Positions 7,349-17,395 are shown, counted from the stretch's first letter. The stretch: DNA of 64,000 bases from Caulobacter sp. (GCF_017744445.1 NZ_JAGIBH010000007.1:1-64000), one strand, 5' to 3'. Numbers and translations: made by a program. The notes: a model not told the origin generated them from the letters alone.

Positions 7349-10045
7349 ATGTCCACGGCGTCGAGCAATGCTGCGAATCCCAGCGCCCCCACGCCGTTCG
7401 GCGAGGAAGAGGCGGCGCGCTGGTTTTTCGACAACGCCAGCGATCTTTTCACGATCGTCTCGGCCGAGGGCCGCTTCGTCACCGTCAACGCCGCCTGGAC
7501 CGCCCTGACCGGCTGGACCACCGAAGAGACGATCGGCCAGCCGACGATCAAGTTCGTGCATCCCGACAGCCAGCCCGAGCTGCTCGACATCGGCGACCGC
7601 ATGCGCCGGACCGGCGCGACGACCACAGACCTGCAGGTGCGCTGTAAGGACGGCCGCTGGATCTGGCTGCGGGGGCGAGGACGGCTGGGGCCCAACGGCG
7701 AACTCGTGGGCATGCTGCACGACGTCTCGGCCGAGATCGAAAACCGCGCCGAACTGGAGGCGGCTCGCCACACCCAGCAGCTGCTGGCCGAGGCCGCCGG
7801 CATCGGCGTCTGGACCTATGAGCCCGACGGCGAGCGCATCGATTGGTCGCCCGACACCCTGGCCCTGCTGGGCCTGAAGCCGTCAGACGTCGACACCACC
7901 GGAAAGTTCCTGGCTCGCCTGGCCGAGGACCAGCGCGAGGCGGTGCACGACGTCTTCCGCCGCGCCGTGGCGACGGGCGAGGGCGGGGCGATCGAATTCC
8001 GGCTGCGCGGCGACGACGGTCGCTGGCAGACCTTCCGCAGCACCTATCGCGCTGAAGCGGGGGCGGGGCCGCCGTTCGCGCTGAACGGCGTCACCCAGAA
8101 CATCACCGACGTGGCCCGCAGCCGCGACAAGGCCATCTGGAGCGAGCGCCGGGCCCGCCGCCTGGTCGAGGACGCGCCGTTCGCCGTGGCCGTCTACGAC
8201 CTGGACATGCGTTTGCGGCTGGTCAGCCCGCGCTTTCTGGAAATCTTCCGCTCGACCGAGGCTCAGGTCATCGGCAAGACCCTGACCGAACTGACCCATG
8301 GCGGCCGCAAGCGCTTCGTGGCCGGGGTGACCCGGGCGCTGTCGGGCGAGGTCGTCGCCCGCCGCGAAGACCGCCTGGACGACGCCGACGGCGTCGAGCG
8401 CACCTTCCGCTGGGAGGCGCGACCTTGGCGCAACGAGTCTGGGGAAGTCGTCGGCGTCATCACCTACATGGACGACGTCACCGCGCTGGTGGCGGCGCGG
8501 CGTGAGGCGCGGATCAATGCCCGCCGGCTGAAGGTCGCGCTGGGCGCGGCGCGGGCCGGGGTCTACGAGATCGATCACGAGGCCCAAGGCTTCTGGGGCT
8601 CGCCCGAGTTCCACCGCATGATGGGCCGCCGCGTCGCCTACGAGGACGTCCGGGAAGCGGTCTGGCCCATGATCCATCCCGAGGATCGTGAGCAGCTTTA
8701 CGCCGCCGCGGCCGAGTGGCGGCGCACCGGCGCCTGGGGCTCGCAGGAATACGACGTGCGGCTGCTGAGCCCGACGGGCGAGTCGCGCTGGGTGCGAGTC
8801 TTCCACGAAGTGCGCCGCGACGCCGACGGCCGGGCCCGCAAGGCCTTCGGCCTGGCCCTGGACATCGACGAGAGGAAAAAGGCCGAGCTGGCTCTGGTCG
8901 CCGCCGAGCGCGCCGCCCAGGCGGCCAATGAGGCCAAGGCCCAGTTCCTGGCCAACATGTCCCATGAGATCCGCACGCCGATGAACGGGGTGCTGGGCGT
9001 CATGCACGTGCTCAAGCGCGAACTGCCGCCGGGCGACAGCGCCGAACTCCTCGGAGAGGCCTTGGCCGCTGGCCAGATGCTGTCGACCCTGCTGGACGAT
9101 GTCATCGACATCTCGCGCATCGAGGCCGGGCGCCTGGACCTGCACCACGAGGCGGTCGACCCGGGCGAGCTGGTGCGCGGCGTCGCCCGCCTGCTGGCCG
9201 GCCAGGCCTCGCACAAGGGCCTGCGACTGGAGCTGGACATCGCGCCGGACCTGGGCTGGATCAAGACCGACCCGACCCGCGTGCGCCAGGCGCTGTTCAA
9301 CCTGATCGGCAACGCCGTGAAGTTCACCTTGCGCGGTTCGGTGACCGTGCGGACTCGCAAGGCTGAAGGGCAGCTGGTCTTCGACGTCATCGACACCGGC
9401 GTCGGCGTGCCGCTGGAGGCGCAAGCGCATCTCTTCGAACGCTTCCAGCAGGCCGACGCCAGCACCACCCGCCGCTTCGGCGGCTCGGGCCTGGGCCTGG
9501 CCATCACCCGCAAGCTGGCCCAGATGCTGGGCGGCGAGGTCTCGTTCAGCTCGGTCCCGGGCGAGGGCTCGACCTTCACCCTGGCCATCGCCGCCCACGC
9601 GGTCGCCGCGCCGGAGGCCGTCGGCGCCTATGACGACGACCTGCTTGCGGGGCTGAAGGTGCTGGTCGTCGAGGACAATCCGACCAACCAGCTGGTCGCC
9701 CGCCGGATCCTGCAGCAGCTGGGCGCCGACGTCAGCGTCGCCGACGACGGCGCCTCGGGCGTCGAGGCGGTTCGCGACGGGGCCTTCGACCTGGTCCTGA
9801 TGGACGTGCAGATGCCGGGCATGGACGGGCTGGAGGCGACCCGTCGCATCCGCGCCCTGGCGGGTCCCGCCGCCCGTGTGCCGATCATCGCTCTCACCGC
9901 CAATGTCATGGCCCACCAGCGGGCCGCGTACCGCGCCGCCGGCATGAACGGCGTCGCCGCCAAGCCGATTGCGCCGGCCGCCCTGGTCGGCGAGATCGTC
10001 CGCCTGTCGCAGGCGGGGCCCGACGAACAAGGGGCTGTCGCCTAA
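7349..10045 (+). CDS. Hybrid sensor histidine kinase with four PAS domains and a receiver
   Basis: An 898-residue protein without a clear membrane segment, so probably cytoplasmic. Domains in order: PAS at about 25-130, 145-255, 270-380 and 395-510; a HisKA dimerisation domain with H-box NMSHEIRTPMNG (His539); a HATPase_c domain with GNAVKFT and GSGLGLAI; and a C-terminal receiver (about 768-890) with VEDN and the phospho-acceptor in LMDVQMPGMDG (Asp819). All catalytic boxes look intact. No response regulator or phosphotransferase gene lies next to it, so it probably signals through an unlinked partner. A GGAG motif precedes the ATG. Confidence 0.93.
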   Translation: MSTASSNAANPSAPTPFGEEEAARWFFDNASDLFTIVSAEGRFVTVNAAWTALTGWTTEETIGQPTIKFVHPDSQPELLDIGDRMRRTGATTTDLQVRCKDGRWIWLRGRGRLGPNGELVGMLHDVSAEIENRAELEAARHTQQLLAEAAGIGVWTYEPDGERIDWSPDTLALLGLKPSDVDTTGKFLARLAEDQREAVHDVFRRAVATGEGGAIEFRLRGDDGRWQTFRSTYRAEAGAGPPFALNGVTQNITDVARSRDKAIWSERRARRLVEDAPFAVAVYDLDMRLRLVSPRFLEIFRSTEAQVIGKTLTELTHGGRKRFVAGVTRALSGEVVARREDRLDDADGVERTFRWEARPWRNESGEVVGVITYMDDVTALVAARREARINARRLKVALGAARAGVYEIDHEAQGFWGSPEFHRMMGRRVAYEDVREAVWPMIHPEDREQLYAAAAEWRRTGAWGSQEYDVRLLSPTGESRWVRVFHEVRRDADGRARKAFGLALDIDERKKAELALVAAERAAQAANEAKAQFLANMSHEIRTPMNGVLGVMHVLKRELPPGDSAELLGEALAAGQMLSTLLDDVIDISRIEAGRLDLHHEAVDPGELVRGVARLLAGQASHKGLRLELDIAPDLGWIKTDPTRVRQALFNLIGNAVKFTLRGSVTVRTRKAEGQLVFDVIDTGVGVPLEAQAHLFERFQQADASTTRRFGGSGLGLAITRKLAQMLGGEVSFSSVPGEGSTFTLAIAAHAVAAPEAVGAYDDDLLAGLKVLVVEDNPTNQLVARRILQQLGADVSVADDGASGVEAVRDGAFDLVLMDVQMPGMDGLEATRRIRALAGPAARVPIIALTANVMAHQRAAYRAAGMNGVAAKPIAPAALVGEIVRLSQAGPDEQGAVA

Positions 10046-10105
10046 CCCCGTTCCCCGAAGCGTGGAACCACGCTAAGCAGGGCCAAAGAACGGGGGAAAT
10101 TCGGA

Positions 10106-11746
10106 ATGGCCGGCGGAAGTCAGCAAGGCGCCTCGATGCGCACGGTGGTCGCGGCTTCGTCGGCCGGCACAGCCTTCGAGTGGTACGACTTCTTCATCTT
10201 CGGCAGCCTGGCCCAGGTCATTTCCAAGACCTTCTTCACCGGCCTGCCGGATGCGGCCGGCTATATCGCGGCGCTCGCTCTCTTTGGCGTCGGCTTTGCC
10301 TTCCGGCCGCTGGGGGCGCTGGTCTTCGGTAAGATCGGCGACCAGGCCGGCCGCAAGGGCGCGTTCCTGGCCACCGTCCTGCTGATGGGCGGCGCCACCT
10401 TCGCCATCGCCTTCCTGCCGACCTACCAGCAGGCCGGCATCATCTCGCCGATCCTGCTGATCGTCCTGCGCTGCGTCCAAGGCTTTGCCTTGGGCGGCGA
10501 GTACGGCGGGGCGGCGATCTATGTCGCGGAGCACTCGCCGCCGGACCAGCGCGGCCGGTCGACCTCGTGGGTGCAGACCTCGGCCGCCTTCGGCCTGTTC
10601 GGCGCGCTGATGGTCATCCTGATCACCCGCGCCGCCGTCGGCATCGAGGCTTTCGACGCCTGGGGCTGGCGCATCCCGTTCGCCGTCTCGATCGGCCTGC
10701 TGGGCGTCTCGGTCTGGATGCGCATGAAGCTGACCGAAAGCCCCGCCTTCGCGGCCATGAAGGAAGAGGGCAACGCCTCCAAAGCCCCCTATGCCGAGGC
10801 GTTCGGCCAGTGGAAGAACCTGAAGCTGGTGATCCTGGCCTTCCTCTCGATGATGTGCGCCCAGGGCGCGGTCTGGTACACCAGCTTCTTCTACGTCCAG
10901 ACCTTCATGGAGAAGTTCCTGAAGGTCGACCCGGTCACCATCAACGAACTGATGATGACGGCCACGGCGGTCAGCGCCGTGTTCTACGTCGTCTTCGGCT
11001 GGCTGTCGGACAAGGTCGGCCGCAAGCCGGTGATGCTGGGCGGCATGACCTTGGCGCTGCTCTTCTACTTCCCCGGCTTCCACCTGCTGGAAAAGGCCGC
11101 CAACCCGGCCTTGGCCGAGGCTTCGGCGAAAGCGCCCGTCGTCGTCGTGGCCGATCCCGCCGATTGCTCGCTGCAGTTCGACCCCGTCGGCAAGGCCGCG
11201 TTCGTGACCTCGTGCGACATCGTCAAGGGCGCGCTGGCCAATGCCGGGGTCTCCTACACCAACGAAAAGGCCCAGGCCGGAACCACGGCGGTCATGAAGG
11301 TCGGCGGCGTCGAGGTCGTCTCCCAAAGCGCGAAGGGCCTGGCCAAGGCTGAGACCAAGGCGGTGAAGACCGGGGTCGAGAAGCAGATCAAGGCCGCCCT
11401 GGCCAAGGCCGGCTATCCCGCCAAGGCCGATCCGGCCCGGATGAACAAGCCGCTGATCCTGGGTGTGCTGTTCGTCTTCGTGATCGCCGCCACGGCGCTG
11501 TTCGGCCCATTGGCTGCCTGCCTGGTCGAGCTGTTCCCGACCCGGGTCCGCTACACGGCTCTGTCGCTGCCCTATCACATCGGCACCGGCTGGGTCGGCG
11601 GCTTCGTGCCGTTCTTCGCCTTCGCCATCGTCACCGCGGTCGGCGATATCTATGCCGGCCTCTGGTACCCGGTTGTCTTCACCCTGATCAGCGTGCTGGT
11701 CACGGCGTTCCTGCTGCCGGAGACGAAGGGCAGGCCGCTCAACTAG
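10106..11746 (+). CDS. MFS transporter, metabolite:H+ symporter (MHS) family, with inserted domain
   Basis: A 546-residue MFS protein. The N-terminal half shows MHS hallmarks (GTAFEWYDFFIFG, FRPLGALVFGKIGDQAGRK, LRCVQGFALGGEYGGA) and the second half carries FGWLSDKVGRKP; the C-terminus ends in FLLPETKG. Relatives such as ProP and ShiA import osmolytes or organic acids with protons. The unusual part is an insertion of about 120 residues (about 329-447), hydrophilic and Ala/Lys-rich with two cysteines (354, 370), between hydrophobic segments of the C-terminal half; it is probably extracytoplasmic. Substrate unknown. The stop codon overlaps that of the convergent CysG-like gene. Confidence 0.9.
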   Translation: MAGGSQQGASMRTVVAASSAGTAFEWYDFFIFGSLAQVISKTFFTGLPDAAGYIAALALFGVGFAFRPLGALVFGKIGDQAGRKGAFLATVLLMGGATFAIAFLPTYQQAGIISPILLIVLRCVQGFALGGEYGGAAIYVAEHSPPDQRGRSTSWVQTSAAFGLFGALMVILITRAAVGIEAFDAWGWRIPFAVSIGLLGVSVWMRMKLTESPAFAAMKEEGNASKAPYAEAFGQWKNLKLVILAFLSMMCAQGAVWYTSFFYVQTFMEKFLKVDPVTINELMMTATAVSAVFYVVFGWLSDKVGRKPVMLGGMTLALLFYFPGFHLLEKAANPALAEASAKAPVVVVADPADCSLQFDPVGKAAFVTSCDIVKGALANAGVSYTNEKAQAGTTAVMKVGGVEVVSQSAKGLAKAETKAVKTGVEKQIKAALAKAGYPAKADPARMNKPLILGVLFVFVIAATALFGPLAACLVELFPTRVRYTALSLPYHIGTGWVGGFVPFFAFAIVTAVGDIYAGLWYPVVFTLISVLVTAFLLPETKGRPLN

Positions 11747-12633
11747 CTGGCGGCCGGCACCACCTCGACGGCGACCTCGGCCTGGGTCAGGGCGTGGATC
11801 AGGGCCGGGTCGACGGCATGGGTGATCAGCCGGACGATCTGGCGGCCTTCGCGGGCCAGCTGGATCAGGTGCTCGGCATTGGCCTCCGCTGCGTCCATCC
11901 GCTCGACGTCGCGGCGGGCCATCTTCACGACCTCGGGATCAGCGTCGGCTTCCAGCACCAGCACGTCGGCCGCGCCGAGAGCCCGGGAAGCGCGCAGCGT
12001 CAGCAGGTCCACAGGGCCCTTGCCGGCGATGAAGCGCACGGTCCCCTTGCGGGCCGAGCCCTTGGCCAGGGCCTCGCGGAACAGCTGGCCGGCCTTGTCC
12101 ATGTCGCCGGCGCGGGCGGCGGCGGCGGCCTCGCCCAGCACGGCGTCGCGCAGGAAGGCCCGGCGCTCGTGCAGGGCCGGCAGGGTCCCACGCACCTCGC
12201 CCTGGAACTTCTGCAGCAGGGCGGCGACGCGGCCCATGCCCTCCGGGACCTGGGCCTCGATGTCGTTGCGCAGCATGGTCGCCAGCACCGGGGCCGAGCC
12301 GCCGGTGCCGACAGCCGCCACCACCTCGCCGCGGTCGATCACGGCCGGGGTGTTGAAGTCGCACAGCGCCGGCCGGTCGACGACATTGACCAGCACCCGC
12401 GCCGCCCGCGCCGCGCTGGCGGCGGCCTGGACGAACACCTCGTCGGGACTGGCCACGAAGGCCAGGATCGCGCCGGAATAGGATCCCGGCAGATAGGCGT
12501 CGTGACCCTCGAGCCGCACCAGGGTGGCGGGCGAGCCGTCGAACAGCCGGGCCTTGGCCTCGGCCGCTTCGCCAACGCCGGCGATCACCACCTTGCGGCC
12601 GGCCAGGGGGAAGTAGGCGGGAAAGGAATCCAA
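11743..12633 (-). CDS. CysG-like precorrin-2 dehydrogenase domain protein with a short methyltransferase remnant
   Basis: A 296-residue protein. The N-terminal 150 residues match the siroheme synthase dehydrogenase/ferrochelatase half: [29 protein letters not shown] (Rossmann loop, unusual GVGEAAEAK), [37 protein letters not shown]. Residues about 195-230 ([26 protein letters not shown]) resemble only the start of the uroporphyrinogen methyltransferase domain; the remaining 200 residues of a full CysG are absent. Start choice: a TTG at 12633 has CGAGG at 7 bases and gives the family-like N-terminus MDSFP; an earlier TTG at 12663 would overlap the lipoprotein gene. It is probably cotranscribed with that gene. 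Confidence 0.8.
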   Translation of the reverse strand: MDSFPAYFPLAGRKVVIAGVGEAAEAKARLFDGSPATLVRLEGHDAYLPGSYSGAILAFVASPDEVFVQAAASAARAARVLVNVVDRPALCDFNTPAVIDRGEVVAAVGTGGSAPVLATMLRNDIEAQVPEGMGRVAALLQKFQGEVRGTLPALHERRAFLRDAVLGEAAAAARAGDMDKAGQLFREALAKGSARKGTVRFIAGKGPVDLLTLRASRALGAADVLVLEADADPEVVKMARRDVERMDAAEANAEHLIQLAREGRQIVRLITHAVDPALIHALTQAEVAVEVVPAAS

Positions 12634-12647
12634 CGCGGGACCTCGAC

Positions 12648-12962
12648 TTACTGCGAACGGCAATCGGCGTAAGGGCCGCCGGGGAAACCCTTGAGCATGG
12701 CGTCGGCGCCCTTGCTCCAGAGCTCGGCGTCGTCAGCGGTGTAGCGGGCGCCGGACGCCGAGCGGGCCAGCTTCAGGGTCTTGGTGACGCCGCCGGCGGT
12801 GACCACGACCTTCTTGCCGTGCAGGGCGTACGAACTGGTGAACCGCTTGCCGCCCTTGCAGCTGTAGCGGATCGGCGCATCGGTCGAGTCCATCGGGGCG
12901 ACGGTGGCGCAGCCGGCCAAGGTCACGGACAGGATGGCGAGAGAAACGAGGACGCGGCGCAA
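12648..12962 (-). CDS. MliC-like lipoprotein (putative C-type lysozyme inhibitor)
   Basis: A 104-residue protein starting at TTG (12962-12960), chosen because GGAGG lies 8 bases upstream and the protein then begins with a lipoprotein signal, [18 protein letters not shown], with lipobox LAGC. The mature part has the MliC layout: YSCKGGKRF near the start, a middle SASGARYT, and a C-terminal YADC cysteine that can pair with the first. MliC proteins are membrane-anchored periplasmic inhibitors of c-type lysozyme. The match is from motif pattern only. It lies 15 bases upstream of the CysG-like gene. Confidence 0.75.
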   Translation of the reverse strand: MRRVLVSLAILSVTLAGCATVAPMDSTDAPIRYSCKGGKRFTSSYALHGKKVVVTAGGVTKTLKLARSASGARYTADDAELWSKGADAMLKGFPGGPYADCRSQ

Positions 12963-13151
12963 GACGAAAGCCTCCGGGCGGTTACGATGCCGAGCATAGC
13001 GGGCCTTCGCAGGTGCGGCAGCGATTTTCAGCCGCCAGGCGTTTGCTGCCCAACGGCGCCGCTCAAATTCTCTCTGGCCAAGCCCGGTGTGAACGGTGTT
13101 AGGTTTCGACCAGGGCGCGGGGCGTCCTTCTTTCGTTGGAGGCGAAGACGC

Positions 13152-13682
13152 ATGGCCGTGACGCTCGACATCAACGGTAAGCCCACATCCGTACAGGCCT
13201 CGCCCGACACCCCTCTGCTGTGGGTGCTGCGCGACGAGCTCGGGATGACGGGCACCAAGTTCGGTTGCGGCATGGCCCAGTGCGGGGCCTGCACCGTGCA
13301 TCTGGACGGCCAGGCGATTCGCTCGTGCGTGACGCCGATCGAGGCGGTCGGGGCGGCCAAGATCACCACCATCGAAGGGCTGGGCGGCCAGCATCCGGTG
13401 CAGCAGGCCTGGGTGCGCCATGACGTGCCGCAGTGCGGCTACTGCCAGTCGGGTCAGATCATGTCGGCCTGCGCCCTGCTGGCCCAGAAAGCCAAGCCCA
13501 GCGACGAGGACATCGACAACGCCATGGCCGGCAACATCTGTCGCTGCGGCGCCTATCAGCGGATCCGCGCGGCGATCAAGGACGCGGCCGACACCGGTCC
13601 GCCCCTGGGCGAGCCGCATGCCGACATCGACGAGGCCATCGTCGCCGGCTCCGGCGCCACCCATCGTGGAGCCGGCCGATGA
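13152..13682 (+). CDS. iorA: Isoquinoline 1-oxidoreductase-type small subunit, [2Fe-2S] protein
   Basis: A 176-residue two-cluster iron-sulfur subunit of the xanthine oxidase family. The plant-ferredoxin-type cluster ligands are in [17 protein letters not shown] with a later Cys in IRSC; the second cluster has CGYCQSGQ and [10 protein letters not shown]. It passes electrons from the molybdenum centre of the large subunit, whose ATG overlaps this stop as ATGA (13679-13682). A GGAGG site lies before the ATG at 13152. The length beyond the usual 155 residues is a short acidic tail. The pair hydroxylates N-heterocycles or oxidises aldehydes; the exact substrate is unknown. Confidence 0.93.
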   Translation: MAVTLDINGKPTSVQASPDTPLLWVLRDELGMTGTKFGCGMAQCGACTVHLDGQAIRSCVTPIEAVGAAKITTIEGLGGQHPVQQAWVRHDVPQCGYCQSGQIMSACALLAQKAKPSDEDIDNAMAGNICRCGAYQRIRAAIKDAADTGPPLGEPHADIDEAIVAGSGATHRGAGR

Positions 13683-15859
13683 ACGCGCCCTTCAAGCCCA
13701 TTGAAGGCCCCAGCCGCCGCGACGTCGTCGTCGCCTCGGCCCTGGTCGGCGGTTCGCTGCTGGTCGGCTGCTCGCCGGCCGACATCATGAGCGCCGGCTC
13801 CAAGGTCGAGGTCGGCGCCTTCGGACCCTTCATCAAGATCGCGCCGGACGGCGTGGTGACGGTGATCTCCAAGCACGTCGAGTTCGGCCAGGGCAATCAC
13901 GCGGGCCTGGCCGCCATCGTCGCCGAGGAGCTGGACGCCGACTGGACCAAGGTCCAGGTCGAGCAGGCCCCGGCCAACGCCAAACTCTACGCCAACGGCG
14001 CCCTGGGCGCGCAGCTGACCGGCGGCTCGTCGGCGATCTCCAACTCGTGGGAGCAGCTGCGCAAGGCCGGGGCCGGCGCGCGGGCCATGTTCGTCCAGGC
14101 CGCCGCCAACAAGTGGAACGTCCCGGTCGGCGAGATCACGGTCAAGGACAGCGTCGGCACCCATACCTCGGGCAAGACCGCGACGTTCGGCGACCTGCTG
14201 GCCGACGCCGCCAAGGTCCCGGCCCCGACCGACGTCAAGCTGAAGGACCCCAAGACCTTCACCCTGATCGGCACCGACCGGGTGCGCCGCAAGGACGCCC
14301 AGGTCAAGAGCGACGGCACGGCCCGCTACACCCAGGACGTCCGCCTGCCCGACATGCTGACGGCGGTGGTCGCCCACGCCCCGCGCTTTGGCGCCAAGGT
14401 CAAAAGCTTCGACGCCGCCGAGGCCAAGAAGGTCGCCGGCGTGGTCGACGTGTTCGAGATCCCGACCGGGATCGCCGTCGTCGCCCAGACCACCTTCGCC
14501 GCCCGCATGGGCCGCGAGGCGCTGAAGCTGGAGTGGGACGAGGAAAAGGCCGAGAAGCGCGGCTCGGCGGCCATCGCCCAGCTGTTCAACGACGTCGCTG
14601 CCGGCAAGAACACCGACACCAAGTGGGAGCCCTTCGACCAGCGCGGCGACGCGACGGCGCTGAACTCCGCGAAAGGCGCGAACGTCTTCGAGACGACCTA
14701 CGAGTTCCCCTATCTGGCTCATGCGACCATGGAGCCGATGAACTGCGTGGCCTCGGTCGACGGCAACAAGGTGAAGATGGTCTTCGGCTCGCAGGGGCAG
14801 ACCCTGGATCAGCTGGCGGCCGCCAAGATCGTCGGCTGCCTGCCGGGCTCGGTCGAGATCGAGACGATCTTCGCCGGCGGCTCGTTCGGCCGTCGCGCCA
14901 ACTTTCAGTCGGACTATGTCGCCGAGTGCGTCCACATCGCCAAGAAGGTCGGCAAGGGCCGGCCGGTGAAGCTGGTCTGGACCCGCGAGGATGACATGCA
15001 GGCCGGCTATTTCCGGCCGCTGACCGTCCATGCCGTGAAGGTCCAGCTGGACAAGGATGGCTATCCCGCCGCCTGGCGTCACCGGATCGTCAGCCAGTCG
15101 ATCATGAAGGGCTCGCCCATGCCGGCGGGCAAGGGTCCCGACCAGACCGCGATCGAGGGGACGGCGGGCTCGCCTTACCTGAAGGCCACGCCCGTGGTCG
15201 ACGCCCAGGTGGCCCTGCCCGACGTCGGCGTGCCGGTGCTGTGGTGGCGCTCGGTGGGCGCGACCCACACCGCCTTCGTCATGGAACATACGATCGACCA
15301 GCTGGCCGCCAAGGCCGGCAAGGATCCGGTCGAGTATCGCCGAGCGCTCTACACGAAGGCTGGCGCGGACAGGCACCTGGCCGCCCTGAACCTGGCCGTC
15401 GAGAAGGCTGGGCCCAAGGCGGCGGACGGCTGGACGCGCGGCGTGGCGGTGCATGAGAGCTTCGGCTCGGTCGTGGCTCAGGTCGCCGAGGTCAAGGTCG
15501 AGAACGGAGCCCCGCGCGTCGGCCGCGTGGTCACCGCCATCGACTGCGGCGTCGCCGTCTCGCCCGACCAGATCGCGGCGCAGATGGAAGGCGGGACTTG
15601 CTATGGCCTGTCGGGCTTCATGTTCGGCGAGGTTACCCTGACCGACGGCAAGGTCGATCAGACCAACTTCGATCGCTACCGCGTGCTGCGGATCAACGAG
15701 GCGCCGACGGTCGAGACCAACATCGTGCCGTCCGGCAATCCGCCCAGTGGGGTAGGCGAGCCGGGCACGCCGGTGATCGGTCCGGCCGTGGCCAACGCCC
15801 TGCTGGTTCTGAACAAGACTCCCACCAAGCGCCTGCCGTTCGTGCGCTCGGAAAACTGA
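13679..15859 (+). CDS. iorB: Isoquinoline 1-oxidoreductase-type large subunit, molybdopterin-binding
   Basis: A 726-residue molybdopterin subunit. It begins with a twin-arginine-like signal, [20 protein letters not shown], suggesting Tat export of the folded enzyme; the GC at the end could also be a lipobox. Family motifs include [30 protein letters not shown] (pterin contact), [12 protein letters not shown] and [18 protein letters not shown] with the catalytic glutamate. It needs molybdenum cofactor, in line with moa and mocA genes downstream. Translationally coupled to the small subunit. It could equally act as an aldehyde dehydrogenase of the same family. Confidence 0.92.
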   Translation: MNAPFKPIEGPSRRDVVVASALVGGSLLVGCSPADIMSAGSKVEVGAFGPFIKIAPDGVVTVISKHVEFGQGNHAGLAAIVAEELDADWTKVQVEQAPANAKLYANGALGAQLTGGSSAISNSWEQLRKAGAGARAMFVQAAANKWNVPVGEITVKDSVGTHTSGKTATFGDLLADAAKVPAPTDVKLKDPKTFTLIGTDRVRRKDAQVKSDGTARYTQDVRLPDMLTAVVAHAPRFGAKVKSFDAAEAKKVAGVVDVFEIPTGIAVVAQTTFAARMGREALKLEWDEEKAEKRGSAAIAQLFNDVAAGKNTDTKWEPFDQRGDATALNSAKGANVFETTYEFPYLAHATMEPMNCVASVDGNKVKMVFGSQGQTLDQLAAAKIVGCLPGSVEIETIFAGGSFGRRANFQSDYVAECVHIAKKVGKGRPVKLVWTREDDMQAGYFRPLTVHAVKVQLDKDGYPAAWRHRIVSQSIMKGSPMPAGKGPDQTAIEGTAGSPYLKATPVVDAQVALPDVGVPVLWWRSVGATHTAFVMEHTIDQLAAKAGKDPVEYRRALYTKAGADRHLAALNLAVEKAGPKAADGWTRGVAVHESFGSVVAQVAEVKVENGAPRVGRVVTAIDCGVAVSPDQIAAQMEGGTCYGLSGFMFGEVTLTDGKVDQTNFDRYRVLRINEAPTVETNIVPSGNPPSGVGEPGTPVIGPAVANALLVLNKTPTKRLPFVRSEN

Positions 15860-15910
15860 TTGTTTCAATTTACCCGTTCTGCTCGCTAGACGGGAGCGCG
15901 GCGGCCGATC

Positions 15911-16504
15911 ATGTTGGCGCGCATGGTGGATCGCGTCAGTACCGCTTTCGAGAAGCTTACCCCCCGCGAGCGGGAGATCCTCCGACTCATCGCGGCGCAT
16001 CTCCAATCCAAGGAGATCGCGCGGGCGCTCGGCCTGTCACCCAAGACCGTCGAGATGCACGTGCTCAGCGCGCGCCGCCGACTGTCGGGCATGAGCCGCC
16101 GCGACGCCGCCCTCGCCTTCGTGGCGTGGGAAGGCGGCGACCCCGGTAGCGACTACCGTAAGCAGCCAGACGATCTGGCAGCGCTTCCAGATACGCCGCC
16201 TTCTGATCGCGAGATCGGAAACATCCATGGGCGCAAAACATCAACAATATCTGACGTTCGGCCGAGCCCCGCTCAAGGGTCAGGCAGTTGGTCGGCCGCT
16301 CTGCGGGACCTCGTCGCCGGTCCGGATGGCGACGTTCCTGCCGGGACGTCGACGGCGCGTCGGGACTGGCGGCATGAGCTGACCAATCTCCAGTGGCTGG
16401 GGCTGGTGCTCGGGATCACGGTCCTGATCGCTGTCTCGCTCGCTGTCATCGCGATCAGCGTCCACGAGTTCATCCTGGCGATCCAGCGCATCACCCATCG
16501 CTGA
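15911..16504 (+). CDS. LuxR-type HTH regulator anchored in the membrane by a C-terminal helix
   Basis: A 197-residue protein. Residues about 14-75 are a LuxR/GerE DNA-binding domain (LTPREREILRLIAAHLQSKEIARALGLSPKTVEMHVLSARRRL). A polar linker follows, then one strong hydrophobic segment (WLGLVLGITVLIAVSLAVIAISV) close to the C-terminus. There is no receiver or autoinducer domain, so it looks like a DNA-binding domain tethered at the membrane. The start is uncertain: ATG at 15911 or 15923, neither with a good ribosome site. It sits after the molybdoenzyme and before a set of unknown membrane genes that it may regulate. Confidence 0.8.
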   Translation: MLARMVDRVSTAFEKLTPREREILRLIAAHLQSKEIARALGLSPKTVEMHVLSARRRLSGMSRRDAALAFVAWEGGDPGSDYRKQPDDLAALPDTPPSDREIGNIHGRKTSTISDVRPSPAQGSGSWSAALRDLVAGPDGDVPAGTSTARRDWRHELTNLQWLGLVLGITVLIAVSLAVIAISVHEFILAIQRITHR

Positions 16505-16679
16505 TCGCCCTCGGGGCCGATCCCATCATCATCGTAGCGTTCATCAACGAGCGGCGTGAGCCGCGCGACGGAATCCCTTTGCATGAAAAGAGCATGCGCT
16601 ACATCGTCGGAAAGGGGTGCGACCGCGCGTCCTGATCCGCGCTACGTAACGGGCACGCCGTGGCTCGTATCGAGGTTCG

Positions 16680-17120
16680 ATGTTCCCCGAGTACCTGTTT
16701 CCCTACGTCGTCTACCTCATTTCCCTTGTGGTCTTCGGTATGGCGTTCTGGAAGGGCGACCGACCGCTGAAGCTGGTGGCTCTGACGCTTCTCGTCGGCT
16801 GGACGCTCACGCCGATCGTCAATCGGGGCGACAGGTACATCCTGAACTACCCGATCACGACCATCGATACGAACTGCGCGCTGATCCTCGTCTGGATCTC
16901 ATTGCGGTGGCGACGGGTCTGGTGCGCCGTCCTGGCGGCCCTGACGATCTTGATCGTAATCGTTCCGCTGGTGCACGTCTTCGACCACGACATCCATCTG
17001 TACAATCGCTACGCGGCCAACAACATCCTGTCCAATCTCCAGCTGGTCGTCATCGCCATGGCGACCAGGCGCGTCATCCGCGACCGGAGACGGGCCGATG
17101 AAGGCGCTGTTCGACCCTGA
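16680..17120 (+). CDS. Four-helix membrane protein, unknown (paralogue 1)
   Basis: A 146-residue protein with four hydrophobic segments and Arg-rich ends, so an inner-membrane protein. I do not recognise a family. It is clearly paralogous to the protein at 17396-17845: both share WKGDRPL after the first helix, NYPIT.ID before the third, WIS.RWR..WCAVLAAL, and a YN..A..NI motif before the last helix. The small gene at 17098 overlaps its last 23 bases. No clear ribosome site; the 175 bases upstream hold no other gene. Confidence 0.7.
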   Translation: MFPEYLFPYVVYLISLVVFGMAFWKGDRPLKLVALTLLVGWTLTPIVNRGDRYILNYPITTIDTNCALILVWISLRWRRVWCAVLAALTILIVIVPLVHVFDHDIHLYNRYAANNILSNLQLVVIAMATRRVIRDRRRADEGAVRP

Positions 17121-17322
17121 TCTCGACGTCATCGCCGACGAGGAGGATGTCGCCGAGTTCCGGCGCGGGCTGGATGCCGTGAGCGAGGACCATCGTCGCA
17201 TCCTCATGATCCTGGTGCCACGGCTGGTGGCGCTGCAGGAACGCGGCGATTCCGCAGGCGCGCTGCGATTGATCGCCGAGATCAAACGCATCGTGGTCCA
17301 GGGTGAGGTCGCCCCGCACTGA
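17098..17322 (+). CDS. Small helical protein, unknown
   Basis: A 74-residue soluble protein, predicted almost wholly helical (FRRGLDAVSEDHRRILMILVPRLVALQERGDSAGALRLIAEIKRIV). The ATG at 17098 lies inside the end of the upstream membrane-protein gene in another frame and has GGAGA a few bases before it, which suggests translational coupling. No known domain recognised. Its position between two paralogous membrane proteins suggests a partner role, but that is inference. Confidence 0.6.
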   Translation: MKALFDPDLDVIADEEDVAEFRRGLDAVSEDHRRILMILVPRLVALQERGDSAGALRLIAEIKRIVVQGEVAPH

Positions 17323-17395
17323 GTGAGCCCGCCGTCGCGCTTGGACACGCGACGTGTCGCGTGCCAAGTAGCCGTGTGCTTGTCGGGATCCGGGC

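Noticed and set aside
13556..16006. Long minus-strand open frame opposite iorB
   Set aside because: Shadow; translation is Gly/Arg/Asp/Val-rich with no motifs, whereas the plus strand is a complete molybdoenzyme.
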